64,000 nt of DNA, from contig NZ_LANF01000019.1 of NCBI RefSeq assembly GCF_000966265.1, forward strand, positions 62,001 through 126,000. The letters run 5' to 3'. Both the position numbers and the translations under genes were made by a program. Shown here in pieces: positions 1-7,511 of this stretch. Under the pieces are notes generated by a model. It saw nothing but the letters and a program-made list of their open reading frames with translations. It was not told where the DNA came from and made no database searches. Position 1 is the stretch's first letter. Every line of letters starts with the position of its first letter. Source of the stretch: Palaeococcus ferrophilus DSM 13482. GTDB lineage: Archaea > Methanobacteriota_B > Thermococci > Thermococcales > Thermococcaceae.

Positions 1-70
1 CAGGAGAATAGCCACCCTCGACCGGGACTTTGAAGGGATACCCATAATCGAAGTCCTCAAAGAAGGATAG
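1..70 (+). CDS. PIN-domain protein, C-terminal fragment (cut by window edge)
   Basis: Only the last 22 codons are inside the window; they end at a TAG at 68-70. The readable tail contains IATLDRDFEGIPIIEVL, the typical end of a VapC-like PIN ribonuclease, where the Asp after ATL belongs to the acidic metal-binding set and the strand I-P-I-I-E-V closes the fold. The start, the catalytic N-terminus and any antitoxin partner lie upstream of base 1. The family assignment is inference from this short tail. The next genes on the opposite strand are another toxin-antitoxin pair, which fits a local cluster of such genes. Confidence 0.6.
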   Translation, partial: RRIATLDRDFEGIPIIEVLKEG

Positions 71-79
71 AAGGAAGCT

Positions 80-211
80 TCAGGCGTTCGTGTACGGCCT
101 CAGGATGTTGTAGATGTGCTGTGCGGCATCGGTGTAGAGTGTGTACTTCTTGTCCCTCGCCTTGAACTCAAGGTAGTGGCCTCCGAGGAGGGCCTTTTTC
201 AGCTCAAGCCA
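80..211 (-). pseudogene. Decayed reading frame, 43 codons without a start
   Basis: On the minus strand 43 codons are open from just after an in-frame TAG (212-214) to a TGA at 80-82. The peptide ends with the segment YTLYTDAAQHIYNILRPYTN and has ordinary, protein-like composition and Thermococcus codon choice (CTC, GAG, AAG, AAC), but there is no ATG, GTG or TTG start with a ribosome site, and the sequence upstream of the TAG is AT-rich and full of stops. I read it as the surviving 3' end of a gene that lost its front. I do not recognise the family. Confidence 0.4.
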
Positions 212-214
212 CTA

Positions 215-313
215 TATGTCCTTAATATGTGCATTGATGTATTTAGGCGTTTTGCAATCAACACCTGGAAGAAGAGAAGATTTAAAGGGCCGTTCTGCGG
301 GTAAACCCTCTCC
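215..313. other. AT-rich spacer
   Basis: This short AT-rich stretch lies between the gene remnant and the convergent end of the DUF3368 gene. I see no convincing gene, structured RNA or promoter serving a neighbour. Its composition contrasts with the GC-rich coding DNA on either side and fits degraded DNA. Confidence 0.4.
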
Positions 314-766
314 CTAATCCTCTCCGGCAGCTTCTAGAATGGTTCTTATTACTCCGTCGGAGAGCCTGAAACCTTTCCCGGAAAGTTCCTCCAAAAGAGG
401 CTTAACGCTCCCAATGGCCTTCCGTTTCTTTGCGAGCAGTATTACGCCCCCGGTTCCTATAATCCGAATTCCTATGTCTCTAGATATCTTCCTTGCTTTA
501 AGGTCGTCCAAAATAAGAAAATCTGCTCTCATCTCTATCGCTAGAGCTATGGCCTCTGCCTCTCCTGCGCCCAGAAGTTTCATGAGGGTTTTCACCAGGG
601 GCCTGTCTTTGGGTTCTTTAAGGTGTATCCAATCCGGAAGAGGTTCTCCAAACTCCTTTGCCACCGCGGGTGGGATGAATATCTCGCCAAAAACGTCCTT
701 TAGAAGTTCCAACCTGTCTATGTTCGAGAGCCCGATCAGCGGGCTGGTGTTGGAGACAACCTTCAT
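314..766 (-). CDS. DUF3368 PIN-like toxin
   Basis: This is a 150-residue protein. It begins MKVVSNTSPLIGLSNI, the hallmark opening of DUF3368 proteins, a PIN-like nuclease family usually paired with UPF0175 antitoxins. The N-terminal S-N-T-S-P replaces the D-T-S of classical PIN toxins. Further acidic positions appear in GAGEAEAIALA (about residues 67-77) and in FLILDDLKARK (about 83-93). The likely activity is RNA cleavage; this is family inference. The start overlaps the stop of the UPF0175 gene by four bases (ATGA type), so the two are translated together with the antitoxin first, the usual order. Confidence 0.85.
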   Translation of the reverse strand: MKVVSNTSPLIGLSNIDRLELLKDVFGEIFIPPAVAKEFGEPLPDWIHLKEPKDRPLVKTLMKLLGAGEAEAIALAIEMRADFLILDDLKARKISRDIGIRIIGTGGVILLAKKRKAIGSVKPLLEELSGKGFRLSDGVIRTILEAAGED

Positions 767-1005
767 AGAAGACCCTCTACCACTTCTATATCCCGCTGGG
801 CCTCCTCAACATCGTAGTTCAACGGGATATTCCTCTTTCTGAGCTCATAGAGGAACTCTCTAACGCTTATGCCGGCGAACTCAGCGGCTTTTCCCAGACT
901 GAGCTTGCCCTCCCTGTATAGCTCGATAGCCGCGAGCAGGCGAAGTTCCTCAGAGGGCCTTGGCCCGAGGAGCTCCCTGAAGTCCAGTGGAACGGCGCCC
1001 TCCAT
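763..1005 (-). CDS. UPF0175 family antitoxin
   Basis: This is an 80-residue protein. The central segment LSLGKAAEFAGISVREFLYEL (given here only as a region, about residues 38-58) is a helix-turn-helix-like element typical of UPF0175, and the C-terminus (YDVEEAQRDIEVVEGLL) is the acidic tail expected to wrap the toxin. I chose the ATG at 1005 rather than an earlier one at 1041 because GGTGG sits six bases before it and the family starts with a short strand before PLDF. The protein should neutralise the DUF3368 partner and autoregulate the pair. It follows the GTPase gene by 46 bp on the same strand. Confidence 0.82.
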   Translation of the reverse strand: MEGAVPLDFRELLGPRPSEELRLLAAIELYREGKLSLGKAAEFAGISVREFLYELRKRNIPLNYDVEEAQRDIEVVEGLL

Positions 1006-1051
1006 AAAACCACCACTTTGGAATTCGTAAAAAGTCGTCAAAAACTTTACT

Positions 1052-2215
1052 CTACCTCGCGTGAATCTCCACTATGTCCCCGTCCTCGAGCACGTGGTCG
1101 GCCCCGACCCTCTGTCCGGGGAACTTGACGCTCTTGCCCCACACCCTCGCGTACTTGAAGTTCTCCGCGAAGTCCTTGTGCACCTTCTTTGCTACCTCTA
1201 TGACGGTGGCGCCCCTCCTCATGGGTATCGGCGGATAGGCGGGATCCTCCCCGGGGCTCTTGGTGAAGACCCTTATCACGTCCGCCAGCTTGAAGAGTTC
1301 CTCCTTCAGCTCCTCGAGCTTTATGCCCTTGCCCGCTGAGACGGGGACTATCTTGAAGCGGTCGCCGTAGGCTTTAACCAGCTTCTTGTAGTTCTCCCTG
1401 CTCCCTGGGGCGTCGCCCTTGTTCGCTATGATGATTGCCCTTTTCCACACGAGGCTCTCGTCGAGTGCATCGGCGAACTCCTCGAGGGTTACCTCTTCCT
1501 TAACCGTTATCTCCGCGCTGTGGATTTTCTCCTCGCGGAGCATTCTCATGACCTCGCTTACCTCGCCCTTGATGTTCTCCTGGCCGTTGATGATGATTCC
1601 ACCGCTGGCGGTCCGCTTTATCTCCACCCTTGGTCTCCTCTTGTTGAGCTTTATTCCGGCCCTCTCGAACTCTCGAAGGAGAATCTCCATCTGCTTAACC
1701 GGGTCCTGGGAGAGGTCAACCACTATGGCTATTGCGTCGGCGTTCCTTATGACGCTCAAAAGCTGCGTCCCCATGCCCTTCCCAAGGGAGGCACCCTCAA
1801 CCAGCCCCGGAACCTCAACCAGCTGTATCTGCACGTCCTTGTGGTGCATCATGCCCGGGATTGGCTCCACGGTGGTGAACGGATAATCGGCGCTCTCGAC
1901 TTCCGCGTTGGTTATCCTCCCAAGTATGGAGGACTTCCCGACGTTCGGCAGGCCCACCAGCACTATCTGAGCCGCCCCTTCCTTTCTGACGCTGAAGGAG
2001 TAGCCTCCACCCTTGCGCTGGCTCTGCTGCTTCTCGAGCTCCTTTCGGAGTTCAGATAGCTTCCTCTTTATCTGGAGTCTCAGCTTCTCAGTTCCCTTGT
2101 GCTTTGGAACCGTGGCGTACATTTTCTCGAGGGCCCTGATTTTCTGGGGTATTGTCTTGGCTTCTTTATACTCTTCCTCCGCCTTCAGGTACTCTATGGT
2201 GACGTTGGTGGGCAT
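1052..2215 (-). CDS. DRG/Obg-like GTPase with TGS domain
   Basis: The protein has 387 residues. An N-terminal helical region (1-75, rich in K, E and R) precedes a G domain with G1 GLPNVGKSS (88-96), G3 VPGL (about 135-140) and G4 NKGD (about 265). The last 70 residues form a TGS domain ending GADHVLEDGDIVEIHAR. This order matches the archaeal/eukaryotic DRG branch of Obg GTPases, ribosome-associated factors in translation. A good ribosome site (GAGGTGAGAG) precedes the ATG at 2215. It is divergent from the Lrp gene; a minus-strand TATA-like box (TTTAAAAATA) lies near 2250-2260. Confidence 0.93.
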   Translation of the reverse strand: MPTNVTIEYLKAEEEYKEAKTIPQKIRALEKMYATVPKHKGTEKLRLQIKRKLSELRKELEKQQSQRKGGGYSFSVRKEGAAQIVLVGLPNVGKSSILGRITNAEVESADYPFTTVEPIPGMMHHKDVQIQLVEVPGLVEGASLGKGMGTQLLSVIRNADAIAIVVDLSQDPVKQMEILLREFERAGIKLNKRRPRVEIKRTASGGIIINGQENIKGEVSEVMRMLREEKIHSAEITVKEEVTLEEFADALDESLVWKRAIIIANKGDAPGSRENYKKLVKAYGDRFKIVPVSAGKGIKLEELKEELFKLADVIRVFTKSPGEDPAYPPIPMRRGATVIEVAKKVHKDFAENFKYARVWGKSVKFPGQRVGADHVLEDGDIVEIHAR

Positions 2216-2270
2216 GCTCTCACCTCGCTAATCGGATTAACCGGAGCGTATTTTTAAAGCTATGGTAATC

Positions 2271-2312
2271 AAGTTGCGGCAACTTTATATAACCTGTCGA
2301 AAAATTTTAGAC
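2271..2312 (+). promoter_or_regulatory. Promoter and operators of the Lrp-type regulator
   Basis: A perfect 15-base palindrome, AAGTTGCGGCAACTT (2271-2285), abuts a strong TATA box TTTATATA (2284-2291). A second near-palindrome, GTCGAAAAATTTTAGAC (2296-2312), lies immediately downstream, about where transcription should begin. The A/T-centred element resembles sites bound by Pyrococcus Lrp-family proteins such as FL11, and its position between TATA box and start suits autorepression. The GC-centred palindrome is a different motif and may be for another factor. Protein assignments are inference. Confidence 0.6.
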
Positions 2313-2322
2313 GGTGATGACG

Positions 2323-2775
2323 GTGAGAGCGGTCCTCGATGAGACTGACAGGAAGATACTCGCGATACTCCAGAAGAACAGCAGGACTCCCCTGCGGGAA
2401 ATCTCCAAAGAAGTTGGCCTCGCCGAATCAACGATATACGAGAGGATAAAGAAGCTCAAGGAAAACGGCGTGATAGAGCGATTCACGGTCATCCTGAACC
2501 CGGACTCCCTGGGCTTCACTATGCTAGCCTTCATTCTCATAAAATCCAGGGCGGGGATGTACCCTCAGGTGGCCGCGGACCTCGTTAAGTACCCTGAAAT
2601 CGTCGAGGTCTATGAAACGACCGGCAACTACGATATGGTGGTGAAGATAAGGACTAGAAGCAGCGATGAGCTCAACACTTTCCTTGACAGAATAGGCGAG
2701 ATTCCAGGGGTTGAGGCCACCCACACGATGGTGGTTCTCAAGGCCCACAAAGAAACAACGGAACTCCCCCTCTGA
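2323..2775 (+). CDS. Lrp/AsnC-family regulator, FL11/LrpA type
   Basis: Counting from the chosen start the protein has 150 residues. An N-terminal winged-helix domain (LDETDRKILAILQKN, then LREISKEVGLAESTIYERI) is followed by a RAM effector domain ending HTMVVLKAHKETTELPL. From memory the sequence is close along its whole length to Pyrococcus FL11, a feast/famine regulator that switches assembly with glutamine or lysine. I chose the GTG at 2323 because GGTGATG (2313-2319) is its ribosome site and because FL11 begins at the same place; a GTG at 2314 and an ATG at 2317 are alternatives. The promoter carries two palindromes, so autoregulation is likely. Confidence 0.9.
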   Translation: MRAVLDETDRKILAILQKNSRTPLREISKEVGLAESTIYERIKKLKENGVIERFTVILNPDSLGFTMLAFILIKSRAGMYPQVAADLVKYPEIVEVYETTGNYDMVVKIRTRSSDELNTFLDRIGEIPGVEATHTMVVLKAHKETTELPL

Positions 2776-2845
2776 CCAGATATGTCCAGAAAGGGTTATA
2801 AGTGTCTCTTTCTATTTATCTCTGAACGCTACGGGGGTGTTTTGT

Positions 2846-3346
2846 ATGAAGGTGTTGTTTCTGAGTGCGGATGGCTTTGAGGACTTGGAGCTTATCTACC
2901 CGCTCCACAGAATCAAGGAGGAGGGCCACGAGGTCTACGTTGCCAGCTTCCAGAGGGGCAAGATTACGGGCAAGCACGGCTACTCCGTCAACGTTGACCT
3001 TTCCTTCGACGAGATTGATCCGGATGAGTTCGATGCACTCGTTCTTCCTGGTGGCAGGGCCCCGGAGATAGTGAGGCTTAACGAGAAGGCTGTCTCGACC
3101 GTTAAGAGGATGTTCGAGGAAGGAAAGCCCGTCGCAAGCATCTGCCACGGCCCGCAGGTCCTCATTTCGGCCGGCGTGCTGAAAGGCAGGAAGGGTACGA
3201 GCACGATAACCATACGGGACGACGTTAAGAACGCCGGTGCTGAGTGGATCGATGCGGAGGTCGTTGTTGACGGCAACTGGGTGAGTTCGAGGCACCCCGG
3301 GGATTTATACGCTTGGATGAGGGAGTTCGTAAAGCTCCTTCGCTGA
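2846..3346 (+). CDS. pfpI: PfpI/DJ-1 family protein (intracellular protease or deglycase)
   Basis: This is a 166-residue protein, the exact size of Pyrococcus PfpI. The nucleophile elbow ASICHGPQ places Cys100 followed by His101, and the conserved early acid appears in FLSADGFEDLEL (Glu12). The family forms hexamers with the active site shared between subunits. It was first described as an ATP-independent protease in Pyrococcus; deglycase or glyoxalase activity has also been argued. The ATG at 2846 is set by homology to the known N-terminus MKVLFLSADGFED. A TATA-like GGTTATAAGTG lies about 45 bp upstream. The gene appears monocistronic. Confidence 0.93.
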   Translation: MKVLFLSADGFEDLELIYPLHRIKEEGHEVYVASFQRGKITGKHGYSVNVDLSFDEIDPDEFDALVLPGGRAPEIVRLNEKAVSTVKRMFEEGKPVASICHGPQVLISAGVLKGRKGTSTITIRDDVKNAGAEWIDAEVVVDGNWVSSRHPGDLYAWMREFVKLLR

Positions 3347-3479
3347 ATTTCTCACTTCTATTTTGCTCCCGTTTTTGATCCTTTTGGATTAGTGAAAATT
3401 CATGCATTTCCAGATTTTTAATCTGCTGACAGCGTAATACTTATATCCCTTGAGGGCGTTTTAACTTCAGGTGGTGGAA
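3347..3479 (+). promoter_or_regulatory. Promoter region of the toastrack/PspC cluster
   Basis: After T-rich stretches that can end the pfpI transcript (TATTTTGCTCCCGTTTTTG, 3360-3378) there is a TATA-like box in TACTTATATCCC (about 3438-3449). It lies about 30-40 bp before the GTG start at 3480, so any leader is very short. Confidence 0.5.
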
Positions 3480-4268
3480 GTGAGACGCGGCGGTCTGCTC
3501 GGGGTGGTTCTCATTGTCCTCATACTGTTCGTTGCCCTCGCCGTAATAGCCGCCGCCTTGGTGATGCACGGGCTTGAGAACGGTGAGGGATTTCACTTCA
3601 CCCCCTCGAAGAAGGTGGGCACCCCACACACCCTCGGTGAGTTCAACGTAACCGGAGTGCGCCTGGAGAACGTGGTGGGCAGGGTCGTGGTTCTCGGCTC
3701 AAACGGAAGCTCCCTTGTGGTGGAGACGAACCTTCCCCTTGAGTACCGTTTAAACTCCACCCTAACGCTCTACTGTCCCTCAAAATACGGGCACAACGTA
3801 TGTTCTGACTACGAGAAGGGCTATGTCGGGATAAAGGCGCCGCACATGGAGTCCCTTCGTGCCGATCACCTCGTGGGAAACCTCGTGCTCAACGTTGAAC
3901 TCGGGTCGCTCACTGTTAAGGGCGTCGTTGGCAACGTCATCGTGCGGAACACCTCGACGATGGTCGTTAACGACGTAACGGGCAACGTTAGGGGCTCCTG
4001 CGGGAAGGGCGTTGTGTCGAAGGTCATCGGGAACGTTGAGGTTGGGGCCCTGGAGGGGCTCACAGTCAGCGACGTCGTGGGCAACGTGAAAGTCATCCTC
4101 CCCGAAAACGCCAGTTTGGCGCTTAAGGCGGATGGCTCCTTCACGAGCAAGCTTCGGATTGGAGAGGGGGTTTATGAGGGTTCCTACGAGCTGCCCGTTG
4201 AGATAGACAACATCGTTGGAAACGTCGTGATTGAGAAGGGGGCATTCCTTATAACCCCCGAGGGCTGA
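3480..4268 (+). CDS. Membrane-anchored toastrack (DUF4097-like) protein
   Basis: The protein has 262 residues: a short basic start (MRRGGLL), one hydrophobic helix (about residues 6-30, GVVLIVLILFVALAVIAAAL) and an extracellular beta-repeat domain. The repeat VVGNV or a close variant recurs about every 20 residues (VVGRV, LVGNL, VVGNV, VTGNV, VIGNV, VVGNV, IVGNV), typical of the right-handed beta-solenoid called toastrack, which DUF4097 proteins share with LiaF and YvlB. I chose the GTG at 3480, six bases after GGTGG; in-frame GTGs at 3471 and 3474 are less likely. It leads a cluster with two PspC proteins and a second toastrack protein, suggesting envelope-stress sensing. Confidence 0.75.
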   Translation: MRRGGLLGVVLIVLILFVALAVIAAALVMHGLENGEGFHFTPSKKVGTPHTLGEFNVTGVRLENVVGRVVVLGSNGSSLVVETNLPLEYRLNSTLTLYCPSKYGHNVCSDYEKGYVGIKAPHMESLRADHLVGNLVLNVELGSLTVKGVVGNVIVRNTSTMVVNDVTGNVRGSCGKGVVSKVIGNVEVGALEGLTVSDVVGNVKVILPENASLALKADGSFTSKLRIGEGVYEGSYELPVEIDNIVGNVVIEKGAFLITPEG

Positions 4269-4286
4269 TATAGAGGTGGTGGGAAA

Positions 4287-4481
4287 ATGGAGAAGAGGCT
4301 TTACAGGAGCAAAAAGAACCGGGTCTTCCTCGGGGTGCTCGGCGGGATGGGTGAATACTTCGACGTTGACCCGACGCTCCTCAGGGTTGTTTACGTGATA
4401 TTCCTCCTCGCGAGCCTTGGAACCGCGATACTGCTCTACCTGTTGCTCGCCCTTGTGATTCCGGAGGAGGGAGTGGTATGA
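4287..4481 (+). CDS. PspC-domain membrane protein (short)
   Basis: This 64-residue protein is one PspC domain: an N-terminal basic segment KRLYRSKKNRVFLGVLGGMGEYF, then DPTLLRVVYVIFLLASLGTAILLYLLLALVIP with two closely spaced hydrophobic helices. PspC proteins are inner-membrane partners of phage-shock and Lia-type stress systems. GGTGGTGGG precedes the ATG. The last four bases overlap the ATG of the next gene, which is a longer paralog; the two share the K-R-L-Y-R-S opening and the GTAILLY segment, so they arose by tandem duplication. Confidence 0.87.
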   Translation: MEKRLYRSKKNRVFLGVLGGMGEYFDVDPTLLRVVYVIFLLASLGTAILLYLLLALVIPEEGVV

Positions 4482-4954
4482 GCAAGCGTCTTTACCGGAG
4501 CAGGGAGAATAAGATGCTCTTTGGAGTTCTGGGGGGCATAGCGGAGTACCTAGGGACGGACCCGACCCTCGTTCGCGTGCTCTTCGTGCTGCTCCTCCTG
4601 GCGATGCCGGGAACGGCAATACTCCTCTACTTCATCCTCGCCATAGTGATGCCCGAGAGTCCCGAGGAAGAGGTTACCCTCGAGAAGCTCCCCGAGAAGG
4701 TGGACAAACTGCTCAAAGAGGCGGATGAGACATTGAGCAACGTTGGAAAGAGGGCACCCGACGAGATAGAGAGGGCCCAGAAGGAGGTTATCCGGGAGGA
4801 CGACAGGAGGGTGCTGGCGGCAATCATAATCATCATAGGGCTCGCCATCATGGTCGGGAACATGAACCTCCTGCTTCCAGCGTGGTTCAGCTTCAAGCTT
4901 GTGGTCGCGGCCGTCTTCGTGCTCTTCGGCCTCTACCTGCTGGTGAGGGGATGA
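4478..4954 (+). CDS. PspC-domain protein with C-terminal membrane extension
   Basis: The protein has 158 residues. Residues 1-60 form a PspC domain closely related to the preceding gene. A charged, probably coiled-coil linker follows (about 62-105, rich in E and K), then two more hydrophobic segments (about 107-130 and 136-156). The coiled linker could face the cytoplasm and act as an interaction surface. It is translationally coupled on both sides through ATGA overlaps, so the four genes 3480-5676 form one operon. Confidence 0.82.
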   Translation: MSKRLYRSRENKMLFGVLGGIAEYLGTDPTLVRVLFVLLLLAMPGTAILLYFILAIVMPESPEEEVTLEKLPEKVDKLLKEADETLSNVGKRAPDEIERAQKEVIREDDRRVLAAIIIIIGLAIMVGNMNLLLPAWFSFKLVVAAVFVLFGLYLLVRG

Positions 4955-5676
4955 GCATGAGAAAGGTTATAGGCCTCTTTTTCCTCCTCCTGGGTGGATA
5001 CATAATCCTGAAGACCTTCTATCCCGGGTTTTTTGAGGTTATAACACCCTACGCCCACTACATCAAGGCCGCGTTCCCGGGGGTCGTGCTTGTCCTCCTC
5101 GGGCTCTTCCTGCTCTCGAAGAAGAGGGGCGTGAGGAACGCAATAGGGGTCGTCTTCGTGGTTTACCTCGTCCTGTACATCGCACTCCCGGGCGAGTTCA
5201 GGGCCTACACCTTCAACGCGTCGGGAGTGAGGGCGATAGAGGTGGAAGACGTCTTTGGGGACGTGCAGATGAGGATGGTGCCCGGTGACGATGTGACCGT
5301 CAAAAGCGACGAGAGGATAAGTGTAAACCGCGAGGGAGGCATCCTTACGATTCATGCCGGGAAACGGGCCAGTGTCGTCATTGAGGTTGGCAGGGACGCC
5401 GGGGTGGAGGATATCTCCCTCAAAAACATTGTGGGGAGCATGAACCTTGAGGTGAAGGGTAGAGACCTGTCCATCAGCGAGTTCACGGGGGATGTGAACG
5501 TTGAGGTCGTGGAGCTCGAGCGGCTTGAACTCTCCAACGGCGTCGGTGACGTCACCATAGACGTTCCCTCCGACTACCGCGTGGAGGCCAACGTGCCCGT
5601 TGAAGGTAGCTCAAGCGGCGAGAAGGTCTTAAAGGTATCCGTTTGGAGCGTTGTGGGAGAAGTGAGGGTGAAGTAA
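4951..5676 (+). CDS. LiaF-like membrane protein with toastrack domain
   Basis: The protein has 241 residues from the ATG at 4951 (an ATG at 4957 is also possible). Three hydrophobic segments fill the first 90 residues (KVIGLFFLLLGGYIIL; AAFPGVVLVLLGLFLL; AIGVVFVVYLVLYIAL), as in LiaF-type proteins, and are followed by a beta-repeat domain with FGDVQM, IVGSMNL, FTGDVNV, GVGDVTI and VVGEVRV. In bacterial Lia systems this architecture senses cell-envelope stress and controls a histidine kinase; no kinase is encoded here. The stop is directly followed by the ATG of the next gene. Confidence 0.75.
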   Translation: MSMRKVIGLFFLLLGGYIILKTFYPGFFEVITPYAHYIKAAFPGVVLVLLGLFLLSKKRGVRNAIGVVFVVYLVLYIALPGEFRAYTFNASGVRAIEVEDVFGDVQMRMVPGDDVTVKSDERISVNREGGILTIHAGKRASVVIEVGRDAGVEDISLKNIVGSMNLEVKGRDLSISEFTGDVNVEVVELERLELSNGVGDVTIDVPSDYRVEANVPVEGSSSGEKVLKVSVWSVVGEVRVK

Positions 5677-6561
5677 ATGGAGCGCTGGAAGGTGATTAAG
5701 GCGTTTACACTGGGGCCCCTGCTCGAGGCCACGATACCAAAACCTGGCAACGTGAACCGCTACCATGATTTCGAAGACCTCACCATCTACCACTTCCTAT
5801 TCGGGAACACCGCCCTCCTCAACGTCCTCTACGAGGCAACCGAAGTGGCCAGGCTAGTGGCGAGGGGAACCTACGACCTGAGCGAGGCTGGGATAGGTGA
5901 GCTCATAAAGAGGGCCGTTGCGGAGTCACGGAGGGCACAGGGGGCGAACCCGAACTTCGGCGTTGTGGTGCTCGAGGTGCCGCTGATAATGGCTCTGAGC
6001 GTATCGAAGGGCCTCTTCGATGCCCGGGAAATTGTCAAGCGCCTCATCTCCGCCTCAACAGTGAGGGACACAATGGAGCTCTACAGAGCTATACGGATAG
6101 CCAACCCCAAGGGCATACCGAGCGGGGTTAAGTACGACGTTTACAGCGAGAGCGCCTTCGATGAGCTCTTCAGGGACAGGGTAAACCTGTGGGCCCTGGC
6201 GGAGATGAGCTGCGAGAGGGAGCTAATATTCTGCGAGTGGCTCAACGGTTACGAACTCTCTTACCAGACCTTTCTCCGCCTCAAGGAGCTTGTAAACGAG
6301 CTCGGGCTTGAGGAGGGGACGTTGAGGGCATTCGTGGAGCTGCTGGCGTCCCGCAAGGACACCTTAATTGCCCGAAAAGCGGGGGAGGAAGAGGCACTGC
6401 TGGTAATGCAGAAGGCCAGGGAAGTCCTGAAGGGCTCTATGAGCGTTGAGGAACTCGATAATTTCCTCAGAGAAAAAGGAGACCTCAGAAACCCAGGGAG
6501 CCTCGCGGACGTAACGGCTATCGCGCTGAGCCTCCTGGTACTCGACGGCTTCACTCTTTGA
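5677..6561 (+). CDS. CitG-like triphosphoribosyl-dephospho-CoA synthase family protein
   Basis: The protein has 294 residues. Diagnostic segments are EATIPKPGNVNRYHDFEDL (about 18-36), GANPNFGVVVLEVPL (about 88-102) and the C-terminal RNPGSLADVTAIALSLLVL. CitG makes 2'-(5''-triphosphoribosyl)-3'-dephospho-CoA from ATP and dephospho-CoA for citrate lyase, but Thermococcales have no citrate lyase, so archaeal members probably use a related nucleotide or ribosyl transfer for another purpose. It starts one base after the previous stop, so it may be the last gene of the membrane operon. Its 3' end overlaps the convergent DUF1884 gene by 11 bp. Confidence 0.8.
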   Translation: MERWKVIKAFTLGPLLEATIPKPGNVNRYHDFEDLTIYHFLFGNTALLNVLYEATEVARLVARGTYDLSEAGIGELIKRAVAESRRAQGANPNFGVVVLEVPLIMALSVSKGLFDAREIVKRLISASTVRDTMELYRAIRIANPKGIPSGVKYDVYSESAFDELFRDRVNLWALAEMSCERELIFCEWLNGYELSYQTFLRLKELVNELGLEEGTLRAFVELLASRKDTLIARKAGEEEALLVMQKAREVLKGSMSVEELDNFLREKGDLRNPGSLADVTAIALSLLVLDGFTL

Positions 6562-6835
6562 CTATTTTCACCCTCTTAGCCCCTCCGAGTCCGAGACCTA
6601 TGTTCTTGCTGTCTATGATAAGCGCATCTCCCCCAAGCTCCTCGAGGAGTTTCACGGGGTAGCCGGAGATCTCTGTTACGGCTTCTTCTCCGCCGAACTC
6701 CTCCCTGACCTGCTCGAGGAGGAATTCGTAGGCATCCTTTCCAAAGAGCACCAGGTCGGGGGTGTAGCCGTCCATCTTGAGCTCGTTGGCCTTCTCCTCG
6801 ACCGCACTCAAAACCCTTATGAGTTCCCCGCGCAT
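6551..6835 (-). CDS. DUF1884 protein, family 4 (A-domain) encapsulin-like
   Basis: This 94-residue protein (opening MRGELIRVLSAVEEKANELK, then PDLVLFGKDAYEFLLEQV, EISGYPVKLLEELGGDALII and a closing GLGGAKRVKIV) matches DUF1884 as I remember it, including Pyrococcus furiosus PF0899. That fold corresponds to the A-domain of the HK97 capsid protein, and the family has been classed as family 4 encapsulins, known mainly from hyperthermophilic archaea and usually in two-gene operons with a metabolic enzyme. Here the upstream operon mates are marC and surE, 45 bp away, and no standard cargo enzyme is adjacent. Shell formation is not established for this protein. Confidence 0.8.
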   Translation of the reverse strand: MRGELIRVLSAVEEKANELKMDGYTPDLVLFGKDAYEFLLEQVREEFGGEEAVTEISGYPVKLLEELGGDALIIDSKNIGLGLGGAKRVKIVKE

Positions 6836-6880
6836 GTTATCACCGTGGTATCTTCGACGTCCGGAGTTAAAAACCTTGGC

Positions 6881-7510
6881 TCAGAGGCCGAAGGCTCCCT
6901 TAATGCCGTTTATAACCATCTGCACCGCCATGGATGCAAGGATGAGTCCCATCATCCTCGTGAGGACTTTTATCCCGACCTTTCCGAGCCTCTTTTCAAT
7001 GCCCTCCGCAGAGAGGAGTGTGAGGTAAACAGCGGCGCTTATGAGGGTTATCACTCCAAGGATTATCCCGTTCTCCAGGGGATTGGACGCCTGTGCCATG
7101 TAAACCATCACCGTTGTTATTGCCCCCGGTCCAGATATCAGGGGGATTCCTAGGGGGATTATGGCCATGTCCGCGGCCGTTATCTCCTCCTCTTCGTCCT
7201 CGCTTATCTTGACCTTGGAAATCTGTCCGCTGAGCATATCGAGCGCCATCCTGAAGAGGAGTATCCCTCCCGCTATGGCGAAGGCGTCCACGGTGGAGCC
7301 GAAGAAGCGGAATATCCACTGCCCGACGAGCGCGAACGTTACCAAGGTAACCAGCACCGTGATGAACACCCTCTTGGCAACGCGCCTCTTGCAATCCTTC
7401 GAGAGCCCGTGGGTAACCCCCAGAAAAACCGGAACCGCACCCACGGGGTTCGTGATGGCGAACAGTCCAGCGAAGAAGAACGCGAACTCCTTGAATACCC
7501 ACAGCTCCAC
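6881..7510 (-). CDS. MarC/SnatA family membrane protein (neutral amino-acid transport)
   Basis: The protein has 209 residues and six hydrophobic segments. The signature FAITNPVGAVPVFLGVT near the N-terminus and IPLGIPLISGPGAITTVMVY in the second half are the paired N-P-x-G and G-P-G repeats of the MarC family. A Thermococcus member, SnatA, has been reported to transport small neutral amino acids, so transport of alanine or glycine type substrates is likely. The start is one base from the surE stop, and the DUF1884 gene follows after 45 bp, so the three genes form one transcription unit. Confidence 0.88.
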   Translation of the reverse strand: MELWVFKEFAFFFAGLFAITNPVGAVPVFLGVTHGLSKDCKRRVAKRVFITVLVTLVTFALVGQWIFRFFGSTVDAFAIAGGILLFRMALDMLSGQISKVKISEDEEEEITAADMAIIPLGIPLISGPGAITTVMVYMAQASNPLENGIILGVITLISAAVYLTLLSAEGIEKRLGKVGIKVLTRMMGLILASMAVQMVINGIKGAFGL

Positions 7511-7511
7511 G

